Assembly: GCF_004801855.1 (NCBI RefSeq)
Contig: NZ_SSTC01000002.1
Location: 1 to 64,000 of the forward strand
Reading direction: 5' to 3'
Origin: Pseudomonas sp. A-1
GTDB taxonomy: Bacteria > Pseudomonadota > Gammaproteobacteria > Pseudomonadales > Pseudomonadaceae
DNA: 64,000 nt
This document shows positions 7,188 through 15,812 of this stretch, piece by piece. A program made the translations under genes and the position numbers. The stretch's first letter is position 1, and each line of letters opens with the position of its first letter. Under the pieces are notes generated by a model. The model saw only the letters and a program-made list of their open reading frames with translations. It did no database searches and was not told the origin of the DNA.

Positions 7188-9407
7188 ATGCTTCGCCCCT
7201 TCGTGTCCGCTCTGCTGTCGTTGCTGATCACCGCTCCGCTGTTCGCCGGGCAGGTCGAGCGCCAGCCCCTGTTCGACTTCGTCAGCCCCGATGAGGCGGT
7301 GCAGCTCGCTACCCACAATGCCGCCCTGCCGGCACCCGCCGCCGAGGTCACGGCGCAGGGCGAGGCGCTGCGCCGGCTGACCTTCGCCGCGGGCGAGGTG
7401 GCGAGTGTGCGCCTGGCGCCGCAGGCGGGGAGCTGGGACTGGTCGCAGGCCGGCGCGATGAGTCTGCGCCTGCAGAATGCGATGGACTGGGCGCTGACCA
7501 TCGACGTGAAGATCGAAAGCGCCGACGGCCAGGCGCTGGTCAGTCGCATCGCCCTGCCGGCCGGGCCGGCCCAGGAGCTGCTGGTGCCACTGCAGGCCAG
7601 CTCGCCGCGACAGCAGGGGATGCGCGCCGCGCCGCCGATGCCATGGGAGCACGGCGGCCAGCGCATCCTGCTGGCCACGCAGGTGGATGGCCAGCTCGAG
7701 CGCAACCGGGTGGTGGCGGTGACGCTTTCGCTGGATCATCCGCAAGCGCCGCAGAGCCTGCTGCTCGGCCAGTTCGGCGTGCGCGCCGGAACCGATCTCC
7801 AGCAGGCGGGCTATGCCGGCCTCGTCGACGGCTACGGCCAGTTCAGCCGCGGCCAGTGGCCCGGGAAGGTCGACAACGACGCCCAGCTGCGCGAAGCGGC
7901 CGCCGCCGAACGCATCCAGTTGCAGGGCTGGCTGGCCGGGCGCCCTCGCCAGGATCGCTACGGCGGCCTGCTGGACGGCCCCAGCTTCGTCGCCAGCGGC
8001 TTCTTCCGCACCGAGAAGCGCGACGGCCGCTGGTTCCTGGTCACTCCGGAGGGCCATCCGTTCTATTCGCTCGGCGTCAATGCGCTCAGCGCGGCGCAGA
8101 GCGCGACCTACGTCGAGGGCCGCGAGGCCATGTTCGCCGACCTGCCGGCGGCCGGCAGCGCCCTGGCCGGCTGGTACGGCAGCGACGACAGCCGGCGCGG
8201 CACCGGCGCCAGCCGCGACCTCGGCTTCGCCCACGGGCGCTGGTTCGACTTCTACCGCGCCAACCTGCAACGCAGCTATGCCGAGCCGCGCTGCAGCAGC
8301 CCGGCGCCCGCCGCCGCGGCGGACTGCAGCGCCTTCGACGCCCGGCGCTGGACGACGCACACCCTCGACCGCCTGCAGGCCTGGGGCTTCAACACCATCG
8401 GCAACTGGAGCGATGCCGCCCTGGTGGAGGCCCGTCGGGTGCCCTACACCCTGCCACTGCTTATCAGCGGCGACTACGCGGTGGTCAGCACCGGCCTCGA
8501 CCTGTGGGGCGGCATGCCCGATCCGTTCGATCCCCGCTTCGCCGCGGCTGCCGAGCGTGCCGTGCAGGTCGCCAGCCGTGGCCATCGCGACGATCCCTGG
8601 CTGATCGGCTACTTCGCCGACAACGAACTGGCCTGGATCGGCAGCGGCGATCCGCTGCGGGCGCGCTACGCGCTGGCGCTGGGCACCCTGCGCCTCGGTC
8701 CGGAGTCGCCGGCCAAGCGCGCCTTCGTCGAGCAGTTGCGCGGCCAGTACGCCAGCGTCCGGCAGCTGGCGGCGGCCTGGGGCATCGCGCTGGCGGACTG
8801 GGGCGCTCTGGAGGGGGCCGGCTTCCAGGCGCCGCTGCCGCAGGAGGGCCGTCCGGCCATCGCGGAGGATCTGCAGCGCTTCCAGCGCCTGTACGCCGAC
8901 CGCTACTTCCGCACCGTCGCCGCGGCGCTCGAGGCGCAGGCGCCCAACCACCTGCTGCTGGGCGGGCGTTTCGCCGGCACCACGCCGGAGGCGGTGGCCT
9001 CCTGCGCGCAGTACTGCGACGTGCTGAGCTTCAACTTCTACACCCGCGAGCCACAGCATGGCTACGACTTCACCGTGCTGCGCGCGCTCGACAAGCCACT
9101 GCTGGTCACCGAGTTCCACTTCGGCTCGCGCGACCGCGGGCCGTTCTGGGGCGGCATGCAGGAGGTCTGGGTCGAGGAGCAGCGCGGTCCGGCCTATGCG
9201 CACTACCTGGAGCGGGCGCTGGCCGAGCCGAGCATCGTCGGCCTGCACTGGTTCCAGTACCTGGACCAGCCGGTGACCGGGCGCCTGCTCGACGGCGAGA
9301 ACGGCCACCTGGGCCTGGTGGCGATCACCGACCGGCCCTGGCAGGGCTTCGTCGAGGCGGTGCGCCAGGCCAACCTGGCAGTCACCGCGCGCCTGCTGGG
9401 TCACTAG
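7188..9407 (+). CDS. Secreted agarase-like glycoside hydrolase
   Basis: The 739-aa protein starts with a signal peptide (MLRPFVSALLSLLITAPLFA, cleavage near residue 20). An N-terminal beta-sandwich-like region precedes a TIM-barrel that opens with FFRTEKRDGRWFLVTPEGHP, typical of beta-agarase-type enzymes. Candidate catalytic residues are Glu480 in ADNEL (acid/base) and Glu642 in LVTEFHFG (nucleophile), as in clan GH-A enzymes such as GH42 and GH50. Substrate is unknown; agar itself is only suggested by family resemblance. ATG 7188 follows GGAG; an upstream in-frame start would spoil the signal peptide. Its 3' end overlaps the convergent gene by four bases. Confidence 0.75.
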   Translation: MLRPFVSALLSLLITAPLFAGQVERQPLFDFVSPDEAVQLATHNAALPAPAAEVTAQGEALRRLTFAAGEVASVRLAPQAGSWDWSQAGAMSLRLQNAMDWALTIDVKIESADGQALVSRIALPAGPAQELLVPLQASSPRQQGMRAAPPMPWEHGGQRILLATQVDGQLERNRVVAVTLSLDHPQAPQSLLLGQFGVRAGTDLQQAGYAGLVDGYGQFSRGQWPGKVDNDAQLREAAAAERIQLQGWLAGRPRQDRYGGLLDGPSFVASGFFRTEKRDGRWFLVTPEGHPFYSLGVNALSAAQSATYVEGREAMFADLPAAGSALAGWYGSDDSRRGTGASRDLGFAHGRWFDFYRANLQRSYAEPRCSSPAPAAAADCSAFDARRWTTHTLDRLQAWGFNTIGNWSDAALVEARRVPYTLPLLISGDYAVVSTGLDLWGGMPDPFDPRFAAAAERAVQVASRGHRDDPWLIGYFADNELAWIGSGDPLRARYALALGTLRLGPESPAKRAFVEQLRGQYASVRQLAAAWGIALADWGALEGAGFQAPLPQEGRPAIAEDLQRFQRLYADRYFRTVAAALEAQAPNHLLLGGRFAGTTPEAVASCAQYCDVLSFNFYTREPQHGYDFTVLRALDKPLLVTEFHFGSRDRGPFWGGMQEVWVEEQRGPAYAHYLERALAEPSIVGLHWFQYLDQPVTGRLLDGENGHLGLVAITDRPWQGFVEAVRQANLAVTARLLGH

Positions 9408-10621
9408 AGAACTATGCCCACCAGCTTCTTCAGCAGTTCTTCGAGCGGCATGACGGTGAGCAGCAGCGGCACCACCGGCAACAGCGTCGCAAACGCGAGG
9501 CGCATGATGACATCCCTGGTGACCGGGGCGATGCGCATCTCCTGCACCACTGCAAAGCTGTTGCCAAGATCGGCAAGCGACTGGATATCGCCGCTGCCCA
9601 CCAGCGGCTCATCGGCCGGAGCGCCACCGCGCAGCCATTTGTTGTCGAAGTCGCGCACGTAGTTCATCGCCAGACCGCCGTATTCGCGCAGGCCGATGCG
9701 CTTGGCGTTGGCCAGTTGCGCCGAAAAGACGAACAGCGGGGCAATGACCAGGCACTCGACGAAGATCACCACCATGGCGATCTCGGCCTTGAAAGCCGGC
9801 AGCCTGGAGCCGACGTAGAAGATCCGGTTGGCCAGCATCCCGGCCAGCAGCGCGCCGTGCGCCAGCGCCAGCGGCATGAAGGCGTAGGCCGAGTTGGCGA
9901 GGAAGCCCAGGCCGCCGACCCGGTCCGGATGGGTGGGTACCAGGTTCAGCTCGATGCGCGATACCTGCCAGAGAAAGCGCATCCAGATGAACAGGCGGAA
10001 GAACCAGCGGATCAGCAGGAACTGGAAGATCGGCACGCTCACGTAGCCGTACCAGATCCCGGCCAGCGACAGATCGAATCCCGAAGCGGTCGGCACCGTA
10101 TACCAGGTGGCGGTATCGAGGACGGCGGCGCTGCGCCATACCACCAGCACGCCAACCCCGTAGACGAAGGCGATGAGCAGCACCTCGGCGATCACCGAGT
10201 TGCGCAGGCGCATGGCGGAGGCAATGGCGGCCTCGAATCTCGTCGTCGCAGCTTCGGGGACCAGCCGGCGCTCGAGGAACTGCCTGACTACCGGACGGAT
10301 ACGCTGATGGACGATCAGCTCGGCGCCGATCAGCAACGGCATCGCCACTAGGAAGCGGATATGCACGTCGAAGTCCATCAGAAAGGGGATGGCCACCCCG
10401 CCGCCCAGCAGTCGTCCCTCGAGCGCCGAGAGCAGCAGCAGCGGCAGCCAGGCCAGCAGCGCGATGAAGAGGATGCGTTTCTGCGCCAGTTCGAGCGCGT
10501 CGCCGGACAGCCGCGCGCGGCGGAACAACTGGAACAGCGGGCCGCCGAGAACCAGCGAGAAGTCGGCCGGATCACTGGTGAATCGTTCAGGCGCTGTCGG
10601 CTGGTCGGGTGCAGTCTTCAT
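9404..10621 (-). CDS. Multi-pass inner-membrane protein of unknown function
   Basis: The 405-aa product has a short soluble N-terminus, about seven or eight hydrophobic helices (for example LFIALLAWLPLLLLSALEG, IRFLVAMPLLIGAELIV and a C-terminal LLPVVPLLLTVMPL) and a conserved-looking loop PTHPDRVGGLGFL. I do not recognise a family. The start is uncertain: ATG 10621 and ATG 10633 both lack a strong ribosome binding site. It is convergent with the glycoside hydrolase. Confidence 0.75.
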   Translation of the reverse strand: MKTAPDQPTAPERFTSDPADFSLVLGGPLFQLFRRARLSGDALELAQKRILFIALLAWLPLLLLSALEGRLLGGGVAIPFLMDFDVHIRFLVAMPLLIGAELIVHQRIRPVVRQFLERRLVPEAATTRFEAAIASAMRLRNSVIAEVLLIAFVYGVGVLVVWRSAAVLDTATWYTVPTASGFDLSLAGIWYGYVSVPIFQFLLIRWFFRLFIWMRFLWQVSRIELNLVPTHPDRVGGLGFLANSAYAFMPLALAHGALLAGMLANRIFYVGSRLPAFKAEIAMVVIFVECLVIAPLFVFSAQLANAKRIGLREYGGLAMNYVRDFDNKWLRGGAPADEPLVGSGDIQSLADLGNSFAVVQEMRIAPVTRDVIMRLAFATLLPVVPLLLTVMPLEELLKKLVGIVL

Positions 10622-10718
10622 TCCGGCTACCATGGCGGAGTCAATGTCCCTGACTGGCCCGTCAGGGCGGGGAGCCTTGCCCGGACAGTCCTGCTTGCCG
10701 GCCCGGAGCGCCCGGCGC

Positions 10719-10940
10719 GGTGTCCCCCGTTTCACGATAGACGATGAAGTCCGGGCCGGCGGCCGGCGACCTCCTGATCGCCAGCCGCTGGCGGTGTTCG
10801 CCTCGTCGCTGGCCGGCGTGGCGACCAGCATCAGTCATCCGGGCAAGACCTCGTCCCGCGGAGTGCCAGTGGAAACCCTAGCCAGCCTGGGCATCCACGA
10901 TGGCTCCGTGCGCGTCTCGGGACGATTGTTCAGATCCACG
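10719..10940 (+). pseudogene. C-terminal remnant of a Cys/Met-metabolism PLP-dependent enzyme
   Basis: The plus strand between two minus-strand genes encodes FASSLAGVATSISHPGKTSS followed by LASLGIHDGSVRVS. This matches the end of trans-sulfuration PLP enzymes (slggvesl-SHPa-tsh...GIsdGlvRlSvGlE). The expected VGLED tail is frameshifted just after VRVS, and upstream only a short resembling stretch (RFTIDDE) remains. No catalytic core is present. It is therefore a decayed 3' fragment of a cystathionine synthase/lyase or sulfhydrylase gene. Confidence 0.55.
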
Positions 10941-10963
10941 CAGCAGGCGTGGCTGCGCTCTCG

Positions 10964-11785
10964 TCACCCGGCCTGCAGCTCGAGGTGCTGCGGGGCGATC
11001 TCGCCGTCGCTGACCAGCAGGGCGAAGTGGATGACGCTTTCCAGTTCGCGGGTGTTGCCGGGCCAGGCATGGCGCTCCAGCACCTGCTGCGCCGCCAGGC
11101 CCAGCGTCGGCGCCGGCAGGCCGAGCCGCTGGGCGTGTACGCCGAGGAAGTAGCCGGCCAGCGGCAGGATGTCGCCCGGCCGCTGGCGCAGCGGCGGCAG
11201 TTCCAGGCTGCCATCGGCCAGGTAGTCGATCAGGCGCTGGTCGAACTTGCCCACCGCTGCCGCGCGGCTCAGGTCGAAGCTGGTGGCGGCCACCAGGCGC
11301 ACGTCCACCGGATTGGCTTCCCGCGCACCGACGCGCAGCACCTCGCGGGTTTCCAGGGCGCGCAGCAACTGCCCCTGCAGCTTCAGCGGCAGATCGCCGA
11401 TCTCGTCCAGATAGAGGGTGCCGCCGTGCGCCGAGCCGAACCAGCCGGCGCGGCTGCTCGCGGAGCCGTTGTGGACACCCGGCACGTGGCCGAACAGTTC
11501 GGCCTCGGCGTGCTGCGGGCTGAGGCTGGCGCAGTTGAGGGCGACGAACAGGCCGGGCCGGCCGCTGGCGCGGTGGATGTGGTGGGCCAGCAGTTCCTTG
11601 CCGGTGCCGGTTTCGCCGCGGATCAGCAGCGGCTGGCCGCCGGGAGCGAGGCGCTTGACCTCCTGGTACAGCGCCTGGGAGCGCGGGTCGACGAACACCA
11701 GCGCCTTGGCGCGGATGCTCAGCGGGCTGCGCTCGGCGTCGCTGAAGGTCAGCACGGGTTGGGCGAGCGGGTTGTCGGATGGCAT
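10964..11785 (-). CDS. Sigma-54 activator-like AAA+ protein lacking GAFTGA and HTH
   Basis: The 273-aa protein is essentially a bare AAA+ domain of the bacterial enhancer-binding protein family: Walker A GETGTGKE (57-64), Walker B TLYLDEIGDL (Asp127-Glu128) and sensor II HAWPGNTRELE. Where activators carry GAFTGA, the loop that contacts sigma-54, this one reads GHVPGVHNGSAS. The arginine-finger segment usually written FREDLYYRL reads FDQRLIDYL. There is no receiver or PAS domain and no Fis-type DNA-binding domain after HLELQAG. It may be a regulator that acts through partners, or a decaying activator. The hydrolase gene lies 64 bases upstream on the same strand. Confidence 0.85.
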   Translation of the reverse strand: MPSDNPLAQPVLTFSDAERSPLSIRAKALVFVDPRSQALYQEVKRLAPGGQPLLIRGETGTGKELLAHHIHRASGRPGLFVALNCASLSPQHAEAELFGHVPGVHNGSASSRAGWFGSAHGGTLYLDEIGDLPLKLQGQLLRALETREVLRVGAREANPVDVRLVAATSFDLSRAAAVGKFDQRLIDYLADGSLELPPLRQRPGDILPLAGYFLGVHAQRLGLPAPTLGLAAQQVLERHAWPGNTRELESVIHFALLVSDGEIAPQHLELQAG

Positions 11786-11849
11786 GGCGGACTCCGGGCC
11801 GGGGTGCGCGCCGGCCGTTCAGGACGAGGGGAGGCCCGCCGCGCGGGCT

Positions 11850-12431
11850 TCAGGCCAGGCGGCGGGCATGCTGTTCGATCAGGTTCTGCAGGCGGAAGAG
11901 GTGGGCGAAACCCTGCTCCCACTGGCGGTGGCCGGACTTGACGTTGATGTGCCCGGCGCCGGCCAGCAGAACCGGCTCGGCACCCCACTGGCGGGCCAGC
12001 TCCAGGGCGCGTGCCGGGGTGGCGGCGGGGTCGTTGTCCGAGCCGACCAGCAGGCTGGGGAACGGCAGCAGCTGGCGCGGGATGGGCGCGAAGTCCTGCA
12101 GCGCCTCGGGGCAGCCGGGGCGTTCGACGTCCGCCGGCGCCACCAGCAGCGCCCCCAGCACCTTGTCGCGCAGCGCCGGTGCCGCCTGGGCCGCCCAGTG
12201 GGCGAGGGTGACGCAGCCCAGGCTGTGGGCGATCAGGATCAGCCGCCGGGGCGCTGCCGCCACGTGGCAGTCGAGACTGGCGACCCAGTCCTCGCGACGC
12301 GGCTGCAGCCAGTCGTCCTGCTCGACCCGGCTGGCATCCGGCAGGCTGCGCTGCCAGTGACTCTGCCAGTGTTCGGCGGGGGAGCCCTGCCAGCCGGGCA
12401 GGATCAGGTAGTGGACGGCGTGACGGCGCAT
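11850..12431 (-). CDS. RBBP9/YdeN family serine hydrolase
   Basis: The 193-aa alpha/beta hydrolase begins with the family signature YLILPGWQGSPAEHWQ. The nucleophile elbow is AHSLGC, with Asp in GSDNDP and His in GAGHIN completing a catalytic triad. Family members are small cytoplasmic serine hydrolases of unclear substrate. It probably shares a transcript with the downstream AAA+ protein. A short, very AT-rich stretch upstream (12480-12540) likely holds its promoter. Confidence 0.88.
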   Translation of the reverse strand: MRRHAVHYLILPGWQGSPAEHWQSHWQRSLPDASRVEQDDWLQPRREDWVASLDCHVAAAPRRLILIAHSLGCVTLAHWAAQAAPALRDKVLGALLVAPADVERPGCPEALQDFAPIPRQLLPFPSLLVGSDNDPAATPARALELARQWGAEPVLLAGAGHINVKSGHRQWEQGFAHLFRLQNLIEQHARRLA

Positions 12432-12479
12432 GGGCTGGCCCTCGTGGAGGCTGTGGACCCGTGCAGTCTAGGTAGCGGA

Positions 12480-12540
12480 TGAAATATTGTTAAGTAATAA
12501 AAAATTATTTATCTATTCTATATGGTTATTTTTTTGTGAC
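12480..12540 (-). promoter_or_regulatory. AT-rich upstream region of the hydrolase gene
   Basis: About 60 bases between the patatin stop and the hydrolase start are strongly AT-rich in a GC-rich setting and include TATAGAAT and TTTTTTATTACTT on the minus strand. An individual -35/-10 pair cannot be assigned with confidence, but a promoter or UP-like element is likely. Confidence 0.4.
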
Positions 12541-13419
12541 TCAACCATGCCCCGGCCGATGGCGGTGGGGCGCCAGCAGCCAGTGCTGATCCTTGCCCTG
12601 CAACCGCTGCATGCCGTTCTGCAGCCAGTGGCTGGCGGCCTTCTCCGCCCGCTGGATGAGTTCTGCGGTGTGCGAGAAGTCGAAGGTGTTGATGGCCAGC
12701 GGGCACAGGGGCGGCAGCACGACCAGTTCGCAGCGCTGCGCGAAGCGGTCGACGTCGGCCAGCAACTGGCGCATGGCCAGCAGGTTGATGGCGTGCAGGG
12801 CGATGGCCAGCGCGCCGTGGGGTGGCTCCTGCAGCGCACAGGGCGTGCCGGTGGGCAGGATCAGCACGCGGGTCGCCCCCAGTTCGATCGCTGCGGAAAT
12901 CGGCGTGTTGCTGGCGATGCCGCCGTCCATCAGCGGCCGGCCGTCGATGACCACGCTGGGAAACACTGCCGGGATGGCCGCACTGGCGAGCAGGGCATCG
13001 GCGGCATCGCCGGTGGAGAGGATGACTTCCCGGCCGTCCAGCGCATCGGTGGCAACCACGTGGCAGGGCAGCGCGGCGTCTTCCAGGTTGCGGTAGGGCA
13101 GGCGCGTGGCGATCAGGGCGCGCAGCGGGTCGGGCTGCGCCAGAAAGTCGCGCCGGCCGAGCAGGCAGAGCAGGGTGTCGCTGGTCGACAGCGGGAAGAC
13201 ATCGCTGCGGCGCAGGTCCAGCCAGATGCGCTCGAGCTGCGCGACGCCGCTTTCGTCGGGTGCGGCGGCATAGTAGGCGGCGTTGATGGCTCCCACCGAG
13301 GCGCCGACCACCAGGTCGGGGGTAATGCGCGCGCGACACAGCGCCTTGAGCATGCCGACCTGCACGGCGCCGAGGCTGCCGCCGCCGGCCAGCACGAAGG
13401 CGGTCTTCGGCGCGCCCAT
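12541..13419 (-). CDS. Patatin-like phospholipase
   Basis: The 292-aa protein has the glycine-rich oxyanion motif GGGSLGAVQVG near residue 12, the serine nucleophile in GASVG (about 40-44) and the catalytic Asp in DGG (PLMDGGIASN). These are the Ser-Asp dyad elements of patatin phospholipases, which hydrolyse acyl chains from lipids. No signal peptide is present, so it is probably cytoplasmic. It follows a small hydrophobic protein gene by six bases, suggesting co-transcription. Confidence 0.9.
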   Translation of the reverse strand: MGAPKTAFVLAGGGSLGAVQVGMLKALCRARITPDLVVGASVGAINAAYYAAAPDESGVAQLERIWLDLRRSDVFPLSTSDTLLCLLGRRDFLAQPDPLRALIATRLPYRNLEDAALPCHVVATDALDGREVILSTGDAADALLASAAIPAVFPSVVIDGRPLMDGGIASNTPISAAIELGATRVLILPTGTPCALQEPPHGALAIALHAINLLAMRQLLADVDRFAQRCELVVLPPLCPLAINTFDFSHTAELIQRAEKAASHWLQNGMQRLQGKDQHWLLAPHRHRPGHG

Positions 13420-13425
13420 GAGGTT

Positions 13426-13611
13426 TCAGGGCAACAGGCTGGGCCAGATGCCGATGTTCGGTGGCAGCGGGCAGTGGTGGACATGGTCGCCGGTACACCC
13501 CTGTGCGAGCGGACCGCTGGCCGCGCTCTGGGCCTGGCCGCCGGCGACAAGGGCGACCCCCACGATCATGGCACCCAGCAGCCAGGGATAGGCATCAACC
13601 TTGACCTTCAT
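13426..13611 (-). CDS. Small exported or membrane-anchored protein
   Basis: This 61-aa protein has one N-terminal hydrophobic helix (YPWLLGAMIVGVALVAGG) followed by a short periplasmic-looking tail with two cysteines (GCTGDHVHHCPLP). GAAGGGG lies upstream of its ATG. It stops six bases before the patatin start, which suggests an operon. I do not recognise a family. Confidence 0.5.
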   Translation of the reverse strand: MKVKVDAYPWLLGAMIVGVALVAGGQAQSAASGPLAQGCTGDHVHHCPLPPNIGIWPSLLP

Positions 13612-13809
13612 GGCACGCCCCTTCGGTAGCGGTCAGGGAGTGCGGTCCGTGCATGCGGGGCAGAAAGCCGGCCTGCGGTTTCTGTCCCGGGCGTGGCGTG
13701 GGCGGAGCGGCCGTGGCCACGGATCCTCACAGGCTGAGCTTAGCCCAGCCCATCCGGGGCGGCATGGCGAGGGGAGGGGCGCTGCCCAGGCGGCAGGCTG
13801 GCCGGCAGT

Positions 13810-13832
13810 CCCGGAGCGCGTGGCGCTCCGGG
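13810..13832. repeat. Perfect 10-bp inverted repeat downstream of dctP
   Basis: CCCGGAGCGC and GCGCTCCGGG are separated by three bases, just past the stop of the TRAP binding-protein gene. It would form a strong hairpin, but no T-run follows in the gene's direction, so intrinsic termination is uncertain. Confidence 0.5.
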
Positions 13833-13851
13833 AGCCTATCGGGCTGACGGG

Positions 13852-14868
13852 TCAGCGGGAGGCGGAGGACAGGCTGCGCACGCCATCGACCAGCACCTTG
13901 CCGTCGACGCCGCTGGCGTCCTTGATCCAGGCATCGGCGACGCCGGCAGTGGCGTCCTGCATGGCCTTGTAGGCGGCGGCGTCGATGGCCACCAGGCCTT
14001 CGGCCGGGGTGGCGCTGCGGGCGGCGTCCATCGCCTTGTCCCAGGCGGTGGCGAAACGGTCGTTCAGCGCCGGGCCGCTGTTGCGGTCGATGATTTCCTG
14101 CAGGTCCTTGGGCAGGCTGGCGAACTTGTCCTGGTTCATCAGCATGGTCAGCACGGTGTAGCCGAAGGCGTTTTCGCCAGCCGGGGTGGCGCTGTGGTAC
14201 TGGGTCACCTCGTTGAGCTTGGTGGCCGGGACCACTTCCCAGGAGGCCAGGGCGCCGTCGACCACGCCCTTGGAGATGGCTTCGGTCATCTGCGCCGGCG
14301 GCATGCTCACCGGGGTGACGCCGAGGGCTTCCAGGGTCTTGGCGGCGGTGCGGCTGGAGGCGCGCAGCTTCAGGCCCTTGAGGTCCTCGAGGGTCTTCAC
14401 CGCCTTGCCGCGGGTGTGCAGGTCCATGCCGCCGTCGCCGAACACGGAGAGCACCTTGTAGCCCTTGAAGTCGTCCTTGGCATACTGCTCGTAGAACTTC
14501 CAGATGATGTCGTTACCGGCCTTGCCGCCGTAGGGCAGCATGAACGGCAGCTCGAGGGCCTCGACGCGCGGGAACTTGCCGGCGGAGTAGGCCGGGGCGG
14601 TCCAGACGATGTCGGCCACGCCGTTGCGCGCCATGTCGGCCAGCTTGGCGGGGGTGCCGCCCAGCTGCATCGACGGGTACAGCTGGCACTTCAGGCGGTC
14701 GTTGGACTCCTGGCGCAGCTGTTCGCACCACGGCTCGATGATGTTGACCTGGGCGTTGGAGGTGGACGGCAGGAAGTGCGCAACCTTCAGGGTATAGCTG
14801 TCGGCGGCCTGGGCGGCGCCGGCGGCGCCGATGGCGAGGGTGAGGGCTGCGAGCTTGAGGGTTTTCAT
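13852..14868 (-). CDS. TRAP transporter solute-binding protein (DctP family), orphan
   Basis: The 338-aa protein has a clean signal peptide (MKTLKLAALTLAIGAAGAAQA) and a mature start DSYTLKVAHFLPSTSN, typical of DctP periplasmic receptors. The fold's ligand-anchoring region is visible around LKLRASSRTAAKTLEALG, where an Arg normally binds a carboxylate. Members deliver organic acids to DctQM membrane subunits, but no DctQ or DctM gene lies on either side. The start at 14868 was chosen for the signal peptide; a longer frame runs upstream without support. Confidence 0.9.
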   Translation of the reverse strand: MKTLKLAALTLAIGAAGAAQAADSYTLKVAHFLPSTSNAQVNIIEPWCEQLRQESNDRLKCQLYPSMQLGGTPAKLADMARNGVADIVWTAPAYSAGKFPRVEALELPFMLPYGGKAGNDIIWKFYEQYAKDDFKGYKVLSVFGDGGMDLHTRGKAVKTLEDLKGLKLRASSRTAAKTLEALGVTPVSMPPAQMTEAISKGVVDGALASWEVVPATKLNEVTQYHSATPAGENAFGYTVLTMLMNQDKFASLPKDLQEIIDRNSGPALNDRFATAWDKAMDAARSATPAEGLVAIDAAAYKAMQDATAGVADAWIKDASGVDGKVLVDGVRSLSSASR

Positions 14869-15358
14869 GGAAGGAGGCTCCCGTTCTTGTTGTGGCTGGA
14901 TTGTTAACATTTCAATCAAGGGGTTGCACGTGTTTTTTGAAGCGTTTTCACGCTTGCGCGGCGCGCCTGCATTCGCGGCAAGGCGCTGCCCGTGCGTGCC
15001 CGGCGACGCTGGCCGGCCATGCGGCATGGTCCGCGGGGATGGCGTCGGCCGCGACTTTCCGTGATCCCGCGACGCTACCTGAGCGATTGGCGTTGCGCAC
15101 CGCGCAAAAGCTGACCCAGGTCAACGCCAGCTCCGATCCCGCGGAAAAGCCGCGCAATCAGGCGAGAAACGAGACGGCGCCGGCGGCGAGGCACGGCTGC
15201 GGCGCGGTCACTTCTTCTGCTCGTCGGCCAGTTCGGCCGCGGGATCGCTCCGCTGGCGAGGGCGGGCAAATAGGTCGAGAATGGCCGCCTGATGCGCGCC
15301 CGGCAATCGGCGCGCGCGACCACGGTCAGCCCCGGCAGGGGCCAAGCGGAAGGACAGC
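14869..15358. other. Gene-free interval (about 490 bases)
   Basis: Open frames here have no ribosome binding site or recognisable product. The interval should contain the divergent promoters of dctP (AT-rich stretch near 14900-14940) and of the acidic small protein to the right. I see no repeat or RNA gene. Confidence 0.5.
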
Positions 15359-15802
15359 ATGGACAAGATATGGCAACAGATGTGCACGGCGGCCGGTATC
15401 GACCCGCAGCGGCGGCTGGCGGCGCGCCGGGCGATCCTCGAGGACGCCCAGGCGCTGGAGTGCACCCTCTACCGCCCCGACGAGAATGACCCGGATGCCG
15501 AGGAGGAGGATCTGGGCGAGGCCCGCGTCCTGCTGGTCGGGCCGTTCCAGGCACCGGAGCACTGGGAGGCCGCGGAGCGCGAGGCATTCTTCGGCGACGA
15601 CGATCCGGCACTGTTCGTCACCGCGCTGATCGAGTGCGAGGCCGAGCCCGGCTCCGCTGCCTTCTTCCTCGCCGAGGAGGGCGACTACCTGGCGGCGATG
15701 ACCGGCCAGGGCGAGGTGGCGATGTATTACGTCCACGACTGTGCCGAGGACGACCACGGCCGGCGTTGCGTGCTGATCCGCGACGACCAGCCGCTGGATT
15801 GA
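15359..15802 (+). CDS. Acidic protein of unknown function
   Basis: The 147-aa product is strongly acidic (stretches such as DENDPDAEEEDLGE and FFGDDDP), soluble, with no signal peptide. AAGGA sits just before its ATG. It is convergent with the next small gene, stops being 10 bases apart. I recognise no domain; codon use fits the host. Confidence 0.65.
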   Translation: MDKIWQQMCTAAGIDPQRRLAARRAILEDAQALECTLYRPDENDPDAEEEDLGEARVLLVGPFQAPEHWEAAEREAFFGDDDPALFVTALIECEAEPGSAAFFLAEEGDYLAAMTGQGEVAMYYVHDCAEDDHGRRCVLIRDDQPLD

Positions 15803-15812
15803 GCGGCGCGCC

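Noticed and set aside
10389-11153. A 254-codon plus-strand frame as a whole gene
   Set aside because: Both ends are shadows of minus-strand genes; only the middle resembles a real protein family, so I list it as a remnant instead.
13810-13832. Inverted repeat as an intrinsic terminator
   Set aside because: No T-tract follows in the direction of dctP, so I list it only as a repeat.
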